Shown: positions 1 to 14,064, counted from the first letter of the stretch. The stretch: 64,000 bases of DNA from Wuchereria bancrofti (GCA_005281725.1 SSBO01000003.1:2841824-2905823); one strand, 5' to 3'. Numbers and translations: made by a program. Notes: generated by a model not told the origin, from the sequence alone.

Positions 1-98
1 TTCCAGTGATTTTATGCTAATTCAAAATGTTATTCTGAAGGTGTGAATTTCATCAATGTCTATAATTTCATCATTGGGTTATTCTGGGATATTTACAG

Positions 99-870
99 AT
101 CGGTTGGGACATGTCATCGAGAAAGGTAACATAGATATCAGTGGTAATGCAACACGTTTACGCAGCCGAATTGATAAAAAGCGTAGCTATACGACATCAA
201 TTTTAGTATCACCTCATCCGGATCGAAAGCTGGTGTTACCCCAGAGACAACATTCGGCAGAAGACAATTATCCACCTAACATTTCATCCGGTGATGTGAC
301 TGTTGAAGTTGGTAAGGTAAGATTCTTACAAATTCTGTTTAATTCTGATTTAAAAAAATAAATTCTCTTTCGGAACCAATTTCTTTCACTTGTTAAATTT
401 GCTGAGTTTTGAAATAATTTTACTAAAAATTCAATCTAGTGATTGTTCTTATCAATTTTTCAGCTTCATCCAGTTTAAGTTCAGAATTAAGCATTTTTCA
501 AGTGGAATTTCTGTTGACTTATTTTACTTTAGATATGATAAAATAAATTAAATTTGATTATTTATAAACAGTTAAAGAACAGAAAGCACGTTGAAATTTG
601 TCACGTAAGTTTTTCGTGTTATACGTAAGTGATATCAAGCATCTGCTGCAGGATCAGTTCTATGTGCCTGATGATTGTGGACGTAAATCAGCAGGACATG
701 AGCAATTGATATTGATGGGTCTTTGTAGCCGGTTGAATATTGTTGGAAAGGATTCGGAAAATAGCCGTACAACGGTAGAGTCAAAACCGGATATGGGTAG
801 CAACAATCCATGTATTCATCCTACCGGAACAGCAGCACTTTTCCAAGGTGCTGATGTAAGTTACATCTGA
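99..870 (+). CDS. 3' part of an unidentified gene (partial, at least two exons)
   Basis: Two open stretches join in phase. The first runs from an acceptor at 97-98 to about 316, before GTAAGA. The second begins at 652 after CTGCTGCAG, or at 640 after an alternative AAG acceptor 12 bp upstream in the same frame. The joined protein is hydrophilic, with Arg/Lys/Ser-rich and Asn/Pro-rich stretches, then a segment starting DQFYVPDDCGRK and ending near ALFQGAD. After GAD there is either a GTAAGT donor (856) or read-through to TGA at 868-870, which would end the protein GADVSYI. No further exon is evident before the next gene, so the stop at 870 is a plausible natural end. I recognise no domain. The 5' part lies left of the window. 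Confidence 0.45.
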
Positions 871-3800
871 AGCAGGAAATATCTTTAATGACATTGGCTG
901 TCAGTGCAAATTAAATTATTTATTTCTGATCTGCAAAAAGAAAAGAAATGGATTTCAGGATGAGTTGCAATTGTATTTCAAAATTAATTAATTTCTGTTT
1001 TCAGTTTTTTAATCTCAAGAAAAGTGAAAAAAAAAACTGAAAAATTTATAAAAATGATGCCAGAACATGCAATATTCAGAAGAACTGGGGGTGTAAATAT
1101 TACTTTTAGCACAGTTGTTTCAATTTCAATGTTTCAGTTTCATTTTTTTCTAAAATTCCAATTTCAATGAATTATTTACATTCTCGTATTTTGTAAAACA
1201 AAACTAAATTTTCTATATGTTCAAACCTTTCTAACAGCTCAAACATGCTATCGATATGTTAAGATTTAAGTGAAAAATGAAAGGTAAAAAGAAAGCTATG
1301 ATTTTTTTTTTGAGGAAAACAGCGAGAGAAAGAGGAGGAGAAATTAAAATTTCACATTTCGATTCTGTCAAAATTAATATTTGCCCTTGCTCAGTTTTTG
1401 TCCTGAATGTTGTTATTTTTGCTAGCATTTCCATAAATTTTTTAATATCTTTTTTTTTTTTTTTTGAAAAATATATAGGACTGAAAAGAGAAATTAATTG
1501 ATTTTGCATCAAATAACAAAAAAAAAAGAAGAAAAAGAATCAATGAATTCCTTGAATAATTCAGCGCTGTTTCTTGACTTGGCCATATATTTGACTAATG
1601 TTTATGCAAGATAATATTTTATTAGCAATTTTCAATTTTTAATGAGTATTGGAACGAAATCATAGCTCATTTTTCTTGTCAACAAAAAAGGGAAAACAAA
1701 ACGATAGAATTGCCGGTGTGTATTTGATTTATGTTTTTATCTAAATTCATAATAAAAAAAAAAAGAAAATTGCACTTAATTATTAATATCGTTGTCAACA
1801 GCTTCATTACTATTCAACAAAATTAAGCAAGCCTCAAAAAAAAAAAAAAAAAGAATCATATAATACGCTAATTGCCTATTGGAAAATTAAACAAAAGAAA
1901 TAAAATAATATTTGAGATAGAAAGAAGTAGAAATATTTACTTCTAAATTAGAAATCATTGTTAATTATTTCAATCCTTGATCCATTTTTAATAATCAATG
2001 GCGTTAGAATTAGCAAGGGAAATAATAGCTTGATTAATTTTATCATAGCATAAAAGCTTTCCCTACAATCTTTTAATCTAATCGCTTCTGTAGTTTTTGA
2101 TTTTCATACTTAGCAAAGGAATTAATTTTTTAATTTCATATTTGTATATAAATATTTGTGTTCCTTTTTTGTCGATAAGCTTTATCTTTCAAAGTTAGCA
2201 ACAAAATTGGCAACAATGATTATATTGTTATTATTTACGTTCATTTATATACACACTATTATTGTCATTATTATTATTCCTATAATAATAGCTATTATTA
2301 TTATTATTGCTATTTTCATTATTATTACTATTATTATTTTTTAGAACTTGTCAGTTTATTCCAGTTACTTCTTTTTTGATTTCAATTCTTTTTTCTCCAA
2401 GTTTTATAAAAATTGGTTCATTTTATCATTTATTATTTAAATTAGATTTTCTTTTCTTATTTGCATAAAATAAAATAAATAAACAAAAAGATTGAAATTT
2501 AAAGAAAAAGTAACTGGAAACACATATTGATGTGATTTTTAATTTATATGTGTTATAATTGATACAATCAATTATTGCTGTATTAATCAGCTCTTATGCT
2601 TACTGTAATTTTTATTTGTTTCAATGTATTTATTTTACTATCAATTACTATTACTGTTACTAAAAATTCTTATCAATTCAAAGTTTTCCTGTTGAATACT
2701 TCTTTTTCCTTTTTTCTTTTTTTTTTTTCCTTTTACTATTAAGTACGGCGAATAAATTTCATTCCATCCGTGATGTATATTTGTATTTGTTTATGTATGC
2801 GTAAGCATAATTACTTAATTAATCAAATTTCATTTTTTTTTCTCTTCTCTGCTAAATATTTGTTGATTATGTGATATTTCTTTCTTAATAAAAATTCATA
2901 ATATGTCAAATTGATTAACAAAGCAATATTTTGAGCAAAATTCAATAAAATCAAACTACAAGAGTAATGTTAAATGTTGTGATAATTTCACATTTACAAT
3001 TCAAATAAACTGTTGAAGAAAAAAAAAAGAAATGAATTATTTGAGGAAGTAAAATCAAATAAACAATTTATTAAGATTGTGCGTAATAAAAACGTTTAAT
3101 ATTTCTTTTTTCTTCCACAATAAAAATGATACGTGATCAGCACTTCTACCACGTTATTTCATCATACTTAGTGCTATGTTTGTTACTTATTTTCAAGTAA
3201 TTTAAGTAAATTTTTCGGAATTTTACACATCAAATATTTTCTAATTTTTACGAATACGTGTTAATTTTTGAACCAATCACTCATTGAATTGCAGCAATTC
3301 TCGAGGATATTATCATTGTTCCTTATTTACGTATACTTCTTGTTGAAATTTTTAAAATCTGCTTAAATTTGAATTAACGAATAATTATTATTGATTAAGA
3401 AGTAATTACTGAATTTAACACATTCATATATATTGAATTCCAATCAACAAACAACTAACTATAGTAGTAATAGTAATAGTAGTAACATTCAACAAGAATA
3501 TGGGTGAATGCAATGAGTGGAGATGAGAATTGATGGAAGGAATGAGAAATGAACAGGTCAAAGTTCACTGCTGATGATGGTTGATAAGAAGTACGTAATA
3601 CTATGTGAAAAGAAAAAAAAAGGAAAACTACTAGAAGTGCTGAGAAAATGATAAACGTAAGAATGCAATTTTCCTCTCTTTCTGTCATTCAACATAGTTC
3701 GTTTAATTTCCGTTTTTAAAAAAAATTGTAATGTCAATTGAGTAAATATAATGTATAGTGTAGGCAAAATTTGCTGTCTTACTCCTTCATTTTAAATTTA

Positions 3801-4516
3801 TTGTTATTCTCATATACGTTTGACTTTTTTTTTATAATTATGACGTGACATATTATATTCATTTAAATGCTAAACAATTATGTCCTTTGTTTCTTTATTT
3901 TAATTCGATCAGTTTAGTTCCTTCTTTTTTCTCACTTAATCAGAATGAAGGTTTAATTACTTAAGTTTGAGATATTAAGAAGAAAAGAGGCAGAATTAAT
4001 CCTCTCAATCCTGTTGCATTCAGGAAGAAATTGTCGACACATATCAAATTTAGGTTAGTTAGATATGGTTAAGTTCAATATCTAGTCATGGTTATACTAA
4101 GAAATACATTATATTGCTTAACCGGATTATTCCCCAGTGATCCTGATGATTAATTATTCTGAATCATTCTGGAATCTGACATCTTCGACAATTCGAATGT
4201 ATGGGCAATATTAATTTTAATAGTTCTAGTAATTGGATAATTCTGACAAATTAAGTAATTTTGTGATTTCGATAATCATAGATATACGCTGTATCAATTT
4301 TTTGCCTGATACAAATAACTGAAGGATTGAAGCAACCTAAAATTACATTCATTATCAAAAACGATATTACTTCTACTTTTGCAACTTGTTACAATCACAA
4401 ATCCGTGGTGCATTGATACATTGCTTTTTAATTTATTCAATAATTTGATCAGTATAATTACTTCGTTTTACTTATCATCTTTCAGTGTTATCTTCCAGCA
4501 ATTAAAATAACAGTAA
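871..4516. other. Gene-free AT-rich intergenic region
   Basis: No convincing exon on either strand. It contains homopolymer A and T runs (for example around 1454-1475 and 1836-1852) and an imperfect ATT array near 2255-2340 that creates a spurious Ile-rich ORF. A short TAG/TAA repeat lies at 3461-3486. The right end should hold the promoter of the cystathionine gamma-lyase gene. AG acceptor-like sites at 4484-4485 (CTTTCAG) and 4497-4498 (CTTCCAG) just before its ATG fit spliced-leader addition. Confidence 0.6.
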
Positions 4517-7500
4517 ATGGCTAATCGTCAAGGTTGCTTCCCTCATTTTGGTACCAATGCTATTCATGTTGGGCAAGAACCCGAACAATGGGATACAAAT
4601 CAGGTTGATATAATAGTTACTTTTTTTTATTATATTTTTTTTTCTCTTGTAAAAGCAAATTTTTGCACTTCCAATTTCATTTATTTTTCATACAAAATTA
4701 TTTTCGACTATTTATTATTTATTATTTCATTGTTTCTTTTACAGTTATAATATCAAACCGTTTGTTTTTTTTTTTTCTACAACATAGTGATATTGTTATA
4801 ATAATACGTAAGTGTTACTTCATTTCAGGCAGTCAATAAAATTTAACACATTTAGACATAAAGTATTGATTATCCTTGAAAATTTTCAATTATTTATAAG
4901 TGAAATTATGATTGCTGTGGTAGTTTTCCAAAATAACCGTCAAAAATTTCGACAGATTCTTCGATGTAATCATTGGATGAGATAAGCGGAAAGTGAAATG
5001 AGAAACTTGTGATACGTGATACCTGTAAAAGTAACTTGTAATACGTGATATTTTGAATACTTAGTCAAACCATTTATAAGCAAAATTGCTAATCTTCCTT
5101 TAATACTTAGCTATCAGTGAAGTTTAAAACGTTTTCCAGAAAAAGATTATGTTTTTTTTTTGTTTCAGATTATTCCACCGATTTCACTAGCAACAACATT
5201 CAAACAACCGGAACCAGGAAAACCCAAAAAGCATGATTATTCACGCAGTAGTAATCCATCCCGAGATGTCCTGGAGAAATGTTTAGCTTCGTTGGAAGAG
5301 GGAGAATATTGTAAGTATTGTATGAAATGACTCTCCAAATATTCCAAAGAAAACTCTCGTACCTTTACTACTTTTCCTTTTTCAGGGTAATAAATCATTT
5401 CTTCATCTTGTGAACGTTTGCTACTAATACAATTTGAATTTGGGAAATAAGTCTTCGATTGTATCATTTTTTTTTTTGTATTAAATTATATACCGAACCA
5501 TTAATTAACCTTTAACTCTAAACTTTTAACATTTAGAATCTAGCTCTAAATTTTAAGAGTTCAATTGTTATATAATAGCATTTCTGGTGGAAGTTTCAAA
5601 ATTATGATTAATTTTTCCAGGCCGTGTATATTCATCTGGTCTTGCGGCAACAATGGCAATCACAAATGCACTAAAATCAGGTGATCATATTGTTTGCAGT
5701 GACGATGTTTATGGCGGTAAGTATTCTGTTGTTTTTTTTTCTTTTCAAAAACTATCAAAGGTCAAACTGTGATGCAAATGAGTTACATTTCAATAAAATT
5801 GCAACTTTTTTCTTCCTTCTTTTCTAAATCTAACTTTAAGAATTTAATCACTAAGTTTTCCTATCATTAATTGTTGCATATATTTATTTGTAGGTACGCA
5901 GCGTTATTTTCGAAAAGTTTCTGTTCCACAGCATGGTTTAGAAGTTTCATTTGTTGATATGACTGATTTAAAAACATTTGGCCAAGCTTTGAAAAACAAT
6001 ACAAAGGTAAATTTAACCAAATTTCCGCTATGTTCTAATTTTTTTTTTTAAATTTCATAAATAACATTGAAAAATTAATGAATTCATTTACAACATTTGA
6101 TGCATTTTAACAGTTCATTCTCAATAAAAGCGTACGTATATATCTGATGCGATTTTTTTCTTTATTTAAATGATTCTCAGTTTACTCCACAACAACAATT
6201 GCAGAACAACAATTGGTTTACTGTAACATAATTGTGTCCTTATCATTTCTCTTATCATTCATTATAAAATTACAAAGTGAAATTTGTAGGCACTTAATAT
6301 TATTGCAGATGATATGGCTTGAAACACCATCGAATCCGTTGTTAAAAGTTGTAGATATTGCTGCTGTTGTAGGAATTACGAAAACTTTTCAAAATGACAT
6401 TCTGATAGTTGTTGATAATACCTTCATGTCACCATATTTTCAAGTTTGTTTTGTCAACTTTCCTTTTTTTTTTTTAAAGTGAATGACACGGAAAGCGGAA
6501 GTTCATAACCAACTGTAATCGACTTTATTGTTAACGTTTGCTTTATCTTTACTTTCATTTTTTTATTATCAGCAATGAAAAGTTAAGAAGATAAAAAGCT
6601 GCTTCTTTTTTATTAGTTTGAATCGATTTACGACAACAAAATTTTAGTCCTAAAATAAGTTTTCCAATTAAGAAAAAGTTTTTTTTTTGAAGCGTCCATT
6701 GTCATTTGGAGCTGATGCTGTGTTACATTCAATAACAAAATATATTAATGGTCATTCTGATGTTGTAATGGGTGCTGTAATTACGAATAACAAAACATTG
6801 GATGAAAGTTTGAGATTTCAACAACTTGGTTTGTACCTCTTTTTTTTCCTCAAAATAATTAGTAAGAAATTCTAAATGTTACTATTTTAAACTAAGTAAG
6901 TAAGTAAGACTTATTATGCAAGAAAATATCCAGTTTAGCTTTTCCTTCACAATTTGCAACTTCTCTGATATACTTTTAAAGTAATTAAACAGAAATGCAT
7001 TATTGACAAATCCATCTAGTTTACCATTTCAAATGCCCTAATTTTACATTTTTTATTTCTTGAAGATAAGTTTGTCGCTTAAGTTACATCCAAAAATGCG
7101 TTTTTTCCTTTATCAGTTGTTGAATTTAAAAACCTTTAGAAAACTTCTTGTATTATTTATTATTATTTAAGATAAATCATCAAATTTATTTATATCTATT
7201 TCTTTTTATTTTAATTTTTTATGCAATTTCATAATATCTTCTAGCCGTTGGTGCAATACCATCACCGTTCGATTGCTTTTTGGTGAATCGTGGAATAAAA
7301 ACTTTGCATGTTAGAATGCAAGCGCATATGGCTAATGCTATGCAAATTGCAACATTTCTGGAAAGTAATCCTAGAATTGAACGAGTTAGTTAGTTCAAAA
7401 TTTTCAGTATAAACTTAGTAACACTTCTTCTTTCCACAATTCTTTTCAATTTTCAGATGTGAAAATTTAACTTTTCAGGTCTTTTATCCCGAACTTCAAT

Positions 7501-8771
7501 CTCATCCACAGCATGAGATTCATAAGAAACAAACAAAAGGAATGAGTGGTATGATATCATTTTATCTGAGAGGTGGTTTGGAAGAATCTCGAGAATTTCT
7601 ATCTAGTCTAAAGGTAGATATAGCTCATAATAGGAGCATATTTCAAAATATTTACTTCCCATACCTATTACGAAAATTATAATGGTTACTTTTTAAATTA
7701 TTAACTCATATTTTACAGATTTTTATTTTGGCAGAATCACTTGGTGGTTTCGACAGCTTAGCAGAGCTACCAGATGCAATGACCCACGCTTCAGTACCGA
7801 TAGAAGATAGAATTAAATTGGGTATTAGGGACAATTTAATTCGAATATCAGTGGGAATCGAAGATGTTGAAGACTTGATCCAGGATCTTGACCAAGCGCT
7901 CAAAAAAGCTGTAAGTAATGGTATACTATTTAGATTTTAATTTATACCGATGAATTTGAGCTTAAAGCGGCATATGTCAAAAATTTCTTGATTATGGTTT
8001 CGATTTGATGTAAACAAATGTGTTGAGCAGAGTCTATCGTAACGACTTTCATTTGCTTACAATCAAATATTAATCTATAACAATAATATACTGATAATTT
8101 CGTAAAATTTAAAGATTATGAGCAAAGAATTGATGAAAATTTTAAGTAAATGATTTAAATGAATCGAATTAAATGAGTGACAGAGAGCAGCCGTAACTCA
8201 CTGATACCAAAAAACTAAAACAAAGGGTAAACAGTGGGCACTTACTTATAGAAGAATGACTGTTAGATTAGAAAACCTTTACGATATTTCGATATTGCGA
8301 GCAGATAAGCTCAACTATCTGTGGAAAATGAGTGCTGCATGAGTGACTGTATGAGATACAATTTGAAACAGTTTTATATTTGTTTAAGGAATATTCAGTT
8401 AAGACAATCTTTAGTCTTATCAATTAATACCATTTCCATGCTTTTGATTTGTTTTACGCATTGAAATTGTTCATAGCAGAAGTGTTACTACTTTAAGTAT
8501 TTTCCTGCTAGAAATAAATTTAACTTGCTGAAAATCTACTTATGTGCTTTTTGTCCAATTTGTAAAACTTTCTCTGGAGAGATATCAGCATATCATCAGA
8601 TATACTTCTTTCTCTTTCTCCCTCTTTCTGTCTCTTTTCTTTTTCCCGCCTCAAATAAAAGATTTAGCTATTGTTTCAAAATTTATGTTTGATAATTGTA
8701 AAAACTTCGCATTATGATTTCAGATTCCAAAGATACCAGTTCAAACACTTCAAAATGGTGCCGAAATTTAA
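4517..8771 (+). CDS. cth: Cystathionine gamma-lyase (PLP enzyme)
   Basis: PLP-dependent lyase of reverse transsulfuration, splitting cystathionine to cysteine, 2-oxobutyrate and ammonia; in many animals it is also an H2S source. Exons: 4517-4603, 5169-5310, 5621-5716, 5894-6006, 6309-6443, 6693-6828, 7245-7384, 7479-7613, 7719-7910, 8724-8771. All phases close, giving 407 aa against about 405 in the human enzyme. Visible Cys/Met-metabolism PLP residues are Tyr53 and Arg55 in HDYSRSSNPSR, Tyr107 in DDVYGGTQRYF, Asp182 in VDNTFMSPY and the PLP lysine Lys207 in HSITKYINGHSD. Glu334 in LAESLGG matches the glutamate typical of gamma-lyases rather than beta-lyases. No signal peptide, so cytosolic. 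Acceptor-like AG sites lie 19 and 32 bp before the ATG. An AATAAA is at 8908-8913. A cystathionine gamma-synthase-like enzyme is a less likely alternative. Confidence 0.95.
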
Positions 8772-9472
8772 GAAATTCACCAATTTTCACAGAAGATGTG
8801 CATTTTTCATTTCTTTTAAATTGGAAACGATAATGGGATTTTAATTAATTCATTAACTCATTGACTGCTTAATTCATTTCATTATGATAATGAAGCAAGA
8901 AAAAAAAAATAAATGTTGTGTTGGGTAAATAACTGTTCGACAATTTTATCACTCTTTGTGTTCCGTAATTATTACTTGTCATTATAAATATTTAAGTTTC
9001 AAACTATCAAACTGTTTTTTCACGTCAGTAACTATTTCTTATAATACGTACGCTTACATATATATGATGAAGAGATATATTATCATCTAAGGATCCAGAT
9101 ATCACTGATACCTTGTAAATACTGTAAGCATACTCTTTAAAAACGTTACGCTACGTTTATAAAAATACTAAATAATCGAATAGCAATTGATAGGTAAAAA
9201 CAAATGTTAGACCTGAATTTCTCTACATAAATACGTCAAAACATAAGCAGTGATCAATATACGATAAGTGTTACTATCCATCAAGCATTTGACATTGAGA
9301 ACATTAAGAAATGTCACCAATTTCTTTTTGATAGTAACAAAGATTGAAACGATGGATTTCTGCGTCTCTTTTCTGTTTCATATCTCAAACTTAGATAATT
9401 AAACTTTCATTCTGCTAAAATGATTAATACAAGGAATGACTAATACTAAAAATGAATAATACAAGGACAGAC

Positions 9473-9952
9473 ACAGCAATTCGAATTTCAATAAGGCACA
9501 TTTAATGACGATGACCATAACAGAAAGGGTGTCGCTGACAGTGTCACCACCTTCATCATTTTACATGAGCTAACATATAGTTATACTAGTATACGCATCC
9601 TGAAGACAATATTTCCTGTCATCTTATACGGTTATGTTCTACCCATCAAATTCAGTGTTTATAAAATGCTTGGACTGGATCGATTGGTTGGGGTATTTGA
9701 TGTAATTTTCCTGCCTTTATGTTGCTGATATCATCAAAATTATCTTACTGAAATTCCAATTGTTGAATTCGTTGTTGTATTAGCCAAAATAAAGATTTAA
9801 TTATCCATATTTAAAATACTGAGAAGAAAAGAGCCAATGAGTCTGTTGCTATCAGAAAGAAATTGGCAACAGAGGAAGAACACAAACGAACAAACAAATC
9901 AGTCAGAATTGCAATAAGACAAATTTAATGATGACATCCATAACAAAGGAAG
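9473..9952. repeat. Diverged dispersed repeat, two copies
   Basis: Near 9477 the sequence reads CAATTCGAATTTCAATAAGG followed by CACATTTAATGACG and CCATAACA. Near 9900 a related block reads CAGTCAGAATTGCAATAAGA followed by CAAATTTAATGATG and CCATAACA. The copies lie about 425 bp apart in the same orientation at roughly three-quarters identity by eye. This may be a remnant of an old repetitive element; no terminal repeats or transposase coding are visible. Confidence 0.35.
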
Positions 9953-10753
9953 AACGCAACTTAGCCAAATATTCCAATCAAGTTATTTGGGCCAAGCCGT
10001 TAGATCACTAGAAGTAGCATTTTTAGGACACGCATATTAGTATGGCGCTTTGTGTTAACGCAATGTAAAATAATGAAGCATTAAGTGTGACACTTGAAAC
10101 AATGAGACATTACCTGTTTTTTTGTCTCTGACAAGAAAAAGATTTACCAGCTTTTGTTCGGTTTTTCTCACTAAATTATTTTCGACTACCAATCATTTCA
10201 TACTTTACTGGTGGATTCAGTTTTAAGAAAAAATGGCCAAATTTTCTTGGTATATTAATTAGGAATAAAAGAAAAAGAAATCAATCTGTCATCATTAAAA
10301 GTAATGTGGATCGATGGAAATTTGTGCGATCAAATTCAATTTATAAAATCCTTCGAATTAGTCTTTGTACGCATGCTTAAGACTAATTTTGGTAATCTAT
10401 GGATATTTTTGAGAAAAATAAAAGGATACAAAAGCTAATACAGATAATTACTCTCAATTCTAAAAAGTCACTTTTAAAAGACCAAATGGTTATCATTTAT
10501 CAACAATCATTCTATGAATTCATTTTTCAGTTTGTAATTTTTGATAACAAGGATTTGACACCAATCTATTATTGTTACCTTATCGTTATCATAAAAGTTA
10601 TCAGCAAACGCTCTTTTTTTAGTTACAATAATCGTTATTGATACATTAACAGATACAATGACAATCATTTATTTATCTCATTGACAGTTTTTCTGCTTCT
10701 GACTGATCAATATTTTCCATTACCACTTTCAGGTAGAAACAAATGAGTCAAAT

Positions 10754-10815
10754 AGTGGTAACATGAAATGACAGTGGTAGTAACGTGAAATGACAGTGGT
10801 AGGTGAAAAATGATA
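10754..10815. repeat. Short tandem repeat (unit about 20-22 bp)
   Basis: Consecutive units built on GTGGTA followed by AC(A/G)TGAAATGACA, with a third degraded unit. Intergenic; no function evident. Confidence 0.55.
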
Positions 10816-11390
10816 TTAAGAAGACGATTGCAGTGATAAGAGATGATAATAACATACAATGATCAAGTAAGCAGCTCAAGACAGAACATCAAAATTTAAA
10901 TATCACTTTTGAGCATTTGTTTTGATTGTATTTCTCATCATTCTTTAAATCAAATTAAACAAAAAATCTTAGATGAACAATTTCTGGTTTCTTTTCTACA
11001 AATAAAATTCGGCTTCCTAATTCATATCTTTTTCAATTTGTGATTTATTTTTTCAAATTATATATCTTCAAAATGCAATATCGATGCAAATATTACTGAG
11101 AATGTAGTTAAACTTTGTCGAATATTGGACAAATAAACTAATAAGATTAAATGAATTATGTATTTTCCATTATGTATAAATTCAACTTTTCTAGTTCGAT
11201 TTCTTTCAATTGAAATTTCTCTTTCATATCGTAATGAAATTTTTTGTTTTTCTTTTTTTTTTTAGTTTAAAATACTTAAATCATTCATTTATGTTTATAA
11301 AAGACTGTCATATTACTTACAATTATGTCGAAAAATGGAAAAAGCAGTATTATAGTGTAAATTGCACGATGTATTTCATAACGAGAGCCA

Positions 11391-14064
11391 TTATCTGTGA
11401 GATTTTCGACCACCACCGCCACCGAAGATAGATTGCAAAATGACAGCTGCAATAAAGCAACACAAACATACAATAAGCCAAAAGAGCGTTTCCGGATTTT
11501 CGAGAAAATTTTCTGGACGATTTGTTACGCTATCAACGCCACTTCTGAAATGTTCAATTCCTCTAAAAGTATTATACATATGAAATTATTATTATATGAA
11601 ATGCGTTTTTAGTTTCTACATGATATATTTCTTAAAATCTGAAAAGAGATGAAAGTTTGCTTAAGAATTTACTTAAAGCTAACTTCTCAAATTAAATAAT
11701 ATGGCTAATTTTTTCTTAAAATTTGGTCAGCTTAATGATTTTCGCTAATTTGTAACAAAAATGCATTCATCTGTCAGCAAATCTGTTACAGTTACAACTT
11801 GTGATGATATCAATTTGTAACAATTTGATAAAATATTATTAACTTGGAATCGCTTTCATGAGTTGCTGCTAACTGTTTGAACGTTCCTTCCGATTTAACG
11901 ATCATTTCATGAATAGGCAAATCATTTATAGTACATTCAGCTTCCGGATTTATCATCGCTAAGATTGGTTAACTTTTGAAAGAAAATAAGTCTTGAAATA
12001 ATGCTATTATTTAAAATTTATGTTGTAAGAATATCATTTAAATAATTCCATCGCGCACAATATTTTACGAAATATGCATTCTGGATAATCTTATTTTTTA
12101 ACTTTTAACTTTAACTATTTTTTTTGGATTATTGGTAAAATTGTTTTAGTCTTAATTGATAACAATAAATTATTATGTAAATATTGCTTCGAATTGAATT
12201 GCATCAGTACTGATAAGCTCTATAATCTCTATTTAAGGTCTCTATCATATGCATATGATCAAATTGAATGCTGAAATTTTATCACTGAAACTACTAATTA
12301 TTGCTATTCCATGGTTTGTTAACATTTTCACTCTAATCAAAAAATTCAACTTTGTATTATTAAACTAATAGTTTTATTTTTCCATTTATAATAGCCAATT
12401 TGAATGGAAATTATTTTTGAAAGCGACCAGTTTAGATGTAATTTTATATAATACATATTATGTTACGGCTCATTTAATGCTGTTTATGGTATTTTTTTGT
12501 GATAAAATTTTTTTTGGTACTAATAAGTAATTTTGGATTATCCGAATTCTTATTACATATTTCAGGTTTTTTTCAGGTTTCTTTGTGATCAGTTTCAAAA
12601 TTAATTATTATACCTTTTATTGAAAGTAACCCTTTTTCTTATCTTATTGTTGGATAATACTTTTAACTATCTTATCACCATTTAAGCTATTGCTTGCACA
12701 GGTCAAGTATTGAGAGTAACTTGAAACGCAAATAAGCATATATCAAATTAATTACCTTTAAATTTTGTAAATGCATCAGCAACTTCTTTGCCAGATTCAG
12801 TGGCAAACATTTTCATGAAAAGTTGCATTTTTGGTTGAGGCGCATCTGTCCATTGTTTTATAGCTTTGGGACGTTGCCACATTAAATCCACTTCATTCCT
12901 TCCAAGTTTTTCAATACTACCAGACATCATTGGTTTAGCCTATGAAATGATAAATAAGTTCATAGGATACATAAACAAAATAATTACAGTGTGAAAGTAA
13001 CCGACTAAATAAACTGAACTATGAAAATTAATAATTAAAGAACGTATGGACAAATTAATTTTAGGTAAATTAATTTCAAAGTAAAATATTATTATAGGAA
13101 GAAAAAAAAAAGAAACGATTAAATGATCAGAATTTCATCAGTTTCAGCATTTACAGAATGAACAACAAATGATCAAACATTGAATAAACAATTTCTATTA
13201 CTTAATGAATGCAACAAATAGTTTTGTTATTATTTACTAATAATTACTGTAATAGCAGAATCAGTGCATTTTAATATCCATTGCATTTGACGATTGCTAT
13301 TATTGCATAATAAAAGTTTCACGCGTGCTACATCCGGTTGTCCCTTTTCTACAGCAAATTTCAGGATGCTATAAAGAAATAAAAAAAAAAATGTATTAGT
13401 GAACAATTAAGTTTTTTTCTCAGCGAATTATGTTATTATTATTAATTAGACTTATTGAAATAACATCGACCATTTTGGTTTTTTTTTTTTTTTTTTTGTA
13501 GAAGTCAATATTTGATAGATAATTTGTCATATTTTAAAGTTTTTTTTTCTTAGCAAATACTGCAATTTTTAAACAACTTCCTACTTTTTTAAGCTTTTTG
13601 ACAATACACAAAAAGGTAGTAACCTCCTGCTAAGTGGTTTTTTGCCTTCTTTAATTTTAGATTTTGAAAGCGGTTTTACTTTGTTAGCATTTCTGAAATC
13701 GATGGATCAATTAACACTAAGATCAGCTGATCATTAATATTAATATCAAATCAGTTTTTTTAATTTATAATGAAATTACCATTTGTTAAATTATCATTAG
13801 TTGGCATCTTTGAGATAATTTTCAAAACAATTTTTCAATTTTAATTTTTAACTTTAATCTATTTTTAAATTGAACTACAATCTTTTCTCATTTTAATCGT
13901 ACTTCGAATCTTTGTTAATGAGTAAATACTTGTTATGAATCAAGTAAAAACAAGTAAATACCTGTTATAATATGAATTTTCGGAAGATCCACTTCGTTGT
14001 TAAAATTTTAAATTCACTTCAATTAATGTTATTACAATACTTACTTAACAGCCACCGTCGCCAT
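11391..14064 (-). CDS. MSP-domain protein with C-terminal membrane anchor, copy A
   Basis: Exons on the minus strand (high to low): 14064-14045, 13368-13248, 12939-12756, 11958-11844, 11562-11391; 203 aa, all phases close. The ATG follows an acceptor-like TTTTCAG (14103-14104), suggesting trans-splicing. Residues ~8-108 show an MSP/VAP-type beta-sandwich pattern: ARVKLLLCNNSNRQMQWILK, then AKPMMSG..KLGRNEVDLMW, then the KQWTDAPQPKMQL block. Residues ~173-193 (LFWLIVCLCCFIAAVILQSI) form one hydrophobic helix followed by GGGGGRKSHR, a tail-anchor layout as in VAP proteins. The likely place is the ER or vesicle membrane with the MSP domain cytosolic. It lacks an obvious coiled coil. A close paralogue lies directly upstream in the same orientation. 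The family call rests on motif reading; the exact orthologue is not known to me. Confidence 0.75.

Larger units (their letters stand above)
8772..11390. other. Intergenic region between two convergent genes
   Basis: Holds the 3' end of the cystathionine gamma-lyase transcript (AATAAA near 8908) and the downstream side of the minus-strand MSP-domain gene. I see no exon with coding character; the 80-codon open stretch at 10399-10641 is AT-biased and has no splice or family support. Two diverged copies of a ~55 bp sequence occur near 9473-9530 and 9897-9952, and a short tandem duplication at about 10754-10815. Confidence 0.5.

Noticed and set aside
2156..2344. Ile-rich 62-codon open frame
   Set aside because: It is an ATT microsatellite read through; no splice signals or family features.
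10399..10641. 80-codon plus-strand open frame
   Set aside because: AT-driven composition, no trans-splice site, no recognisable motif.
12244..12259. Palindrome ATCATATGCATATGAT inside an MSP-gene intron
   Set aside because: A 16-bp AT-rich palindrome is not surprising in this composition and has no partner site.
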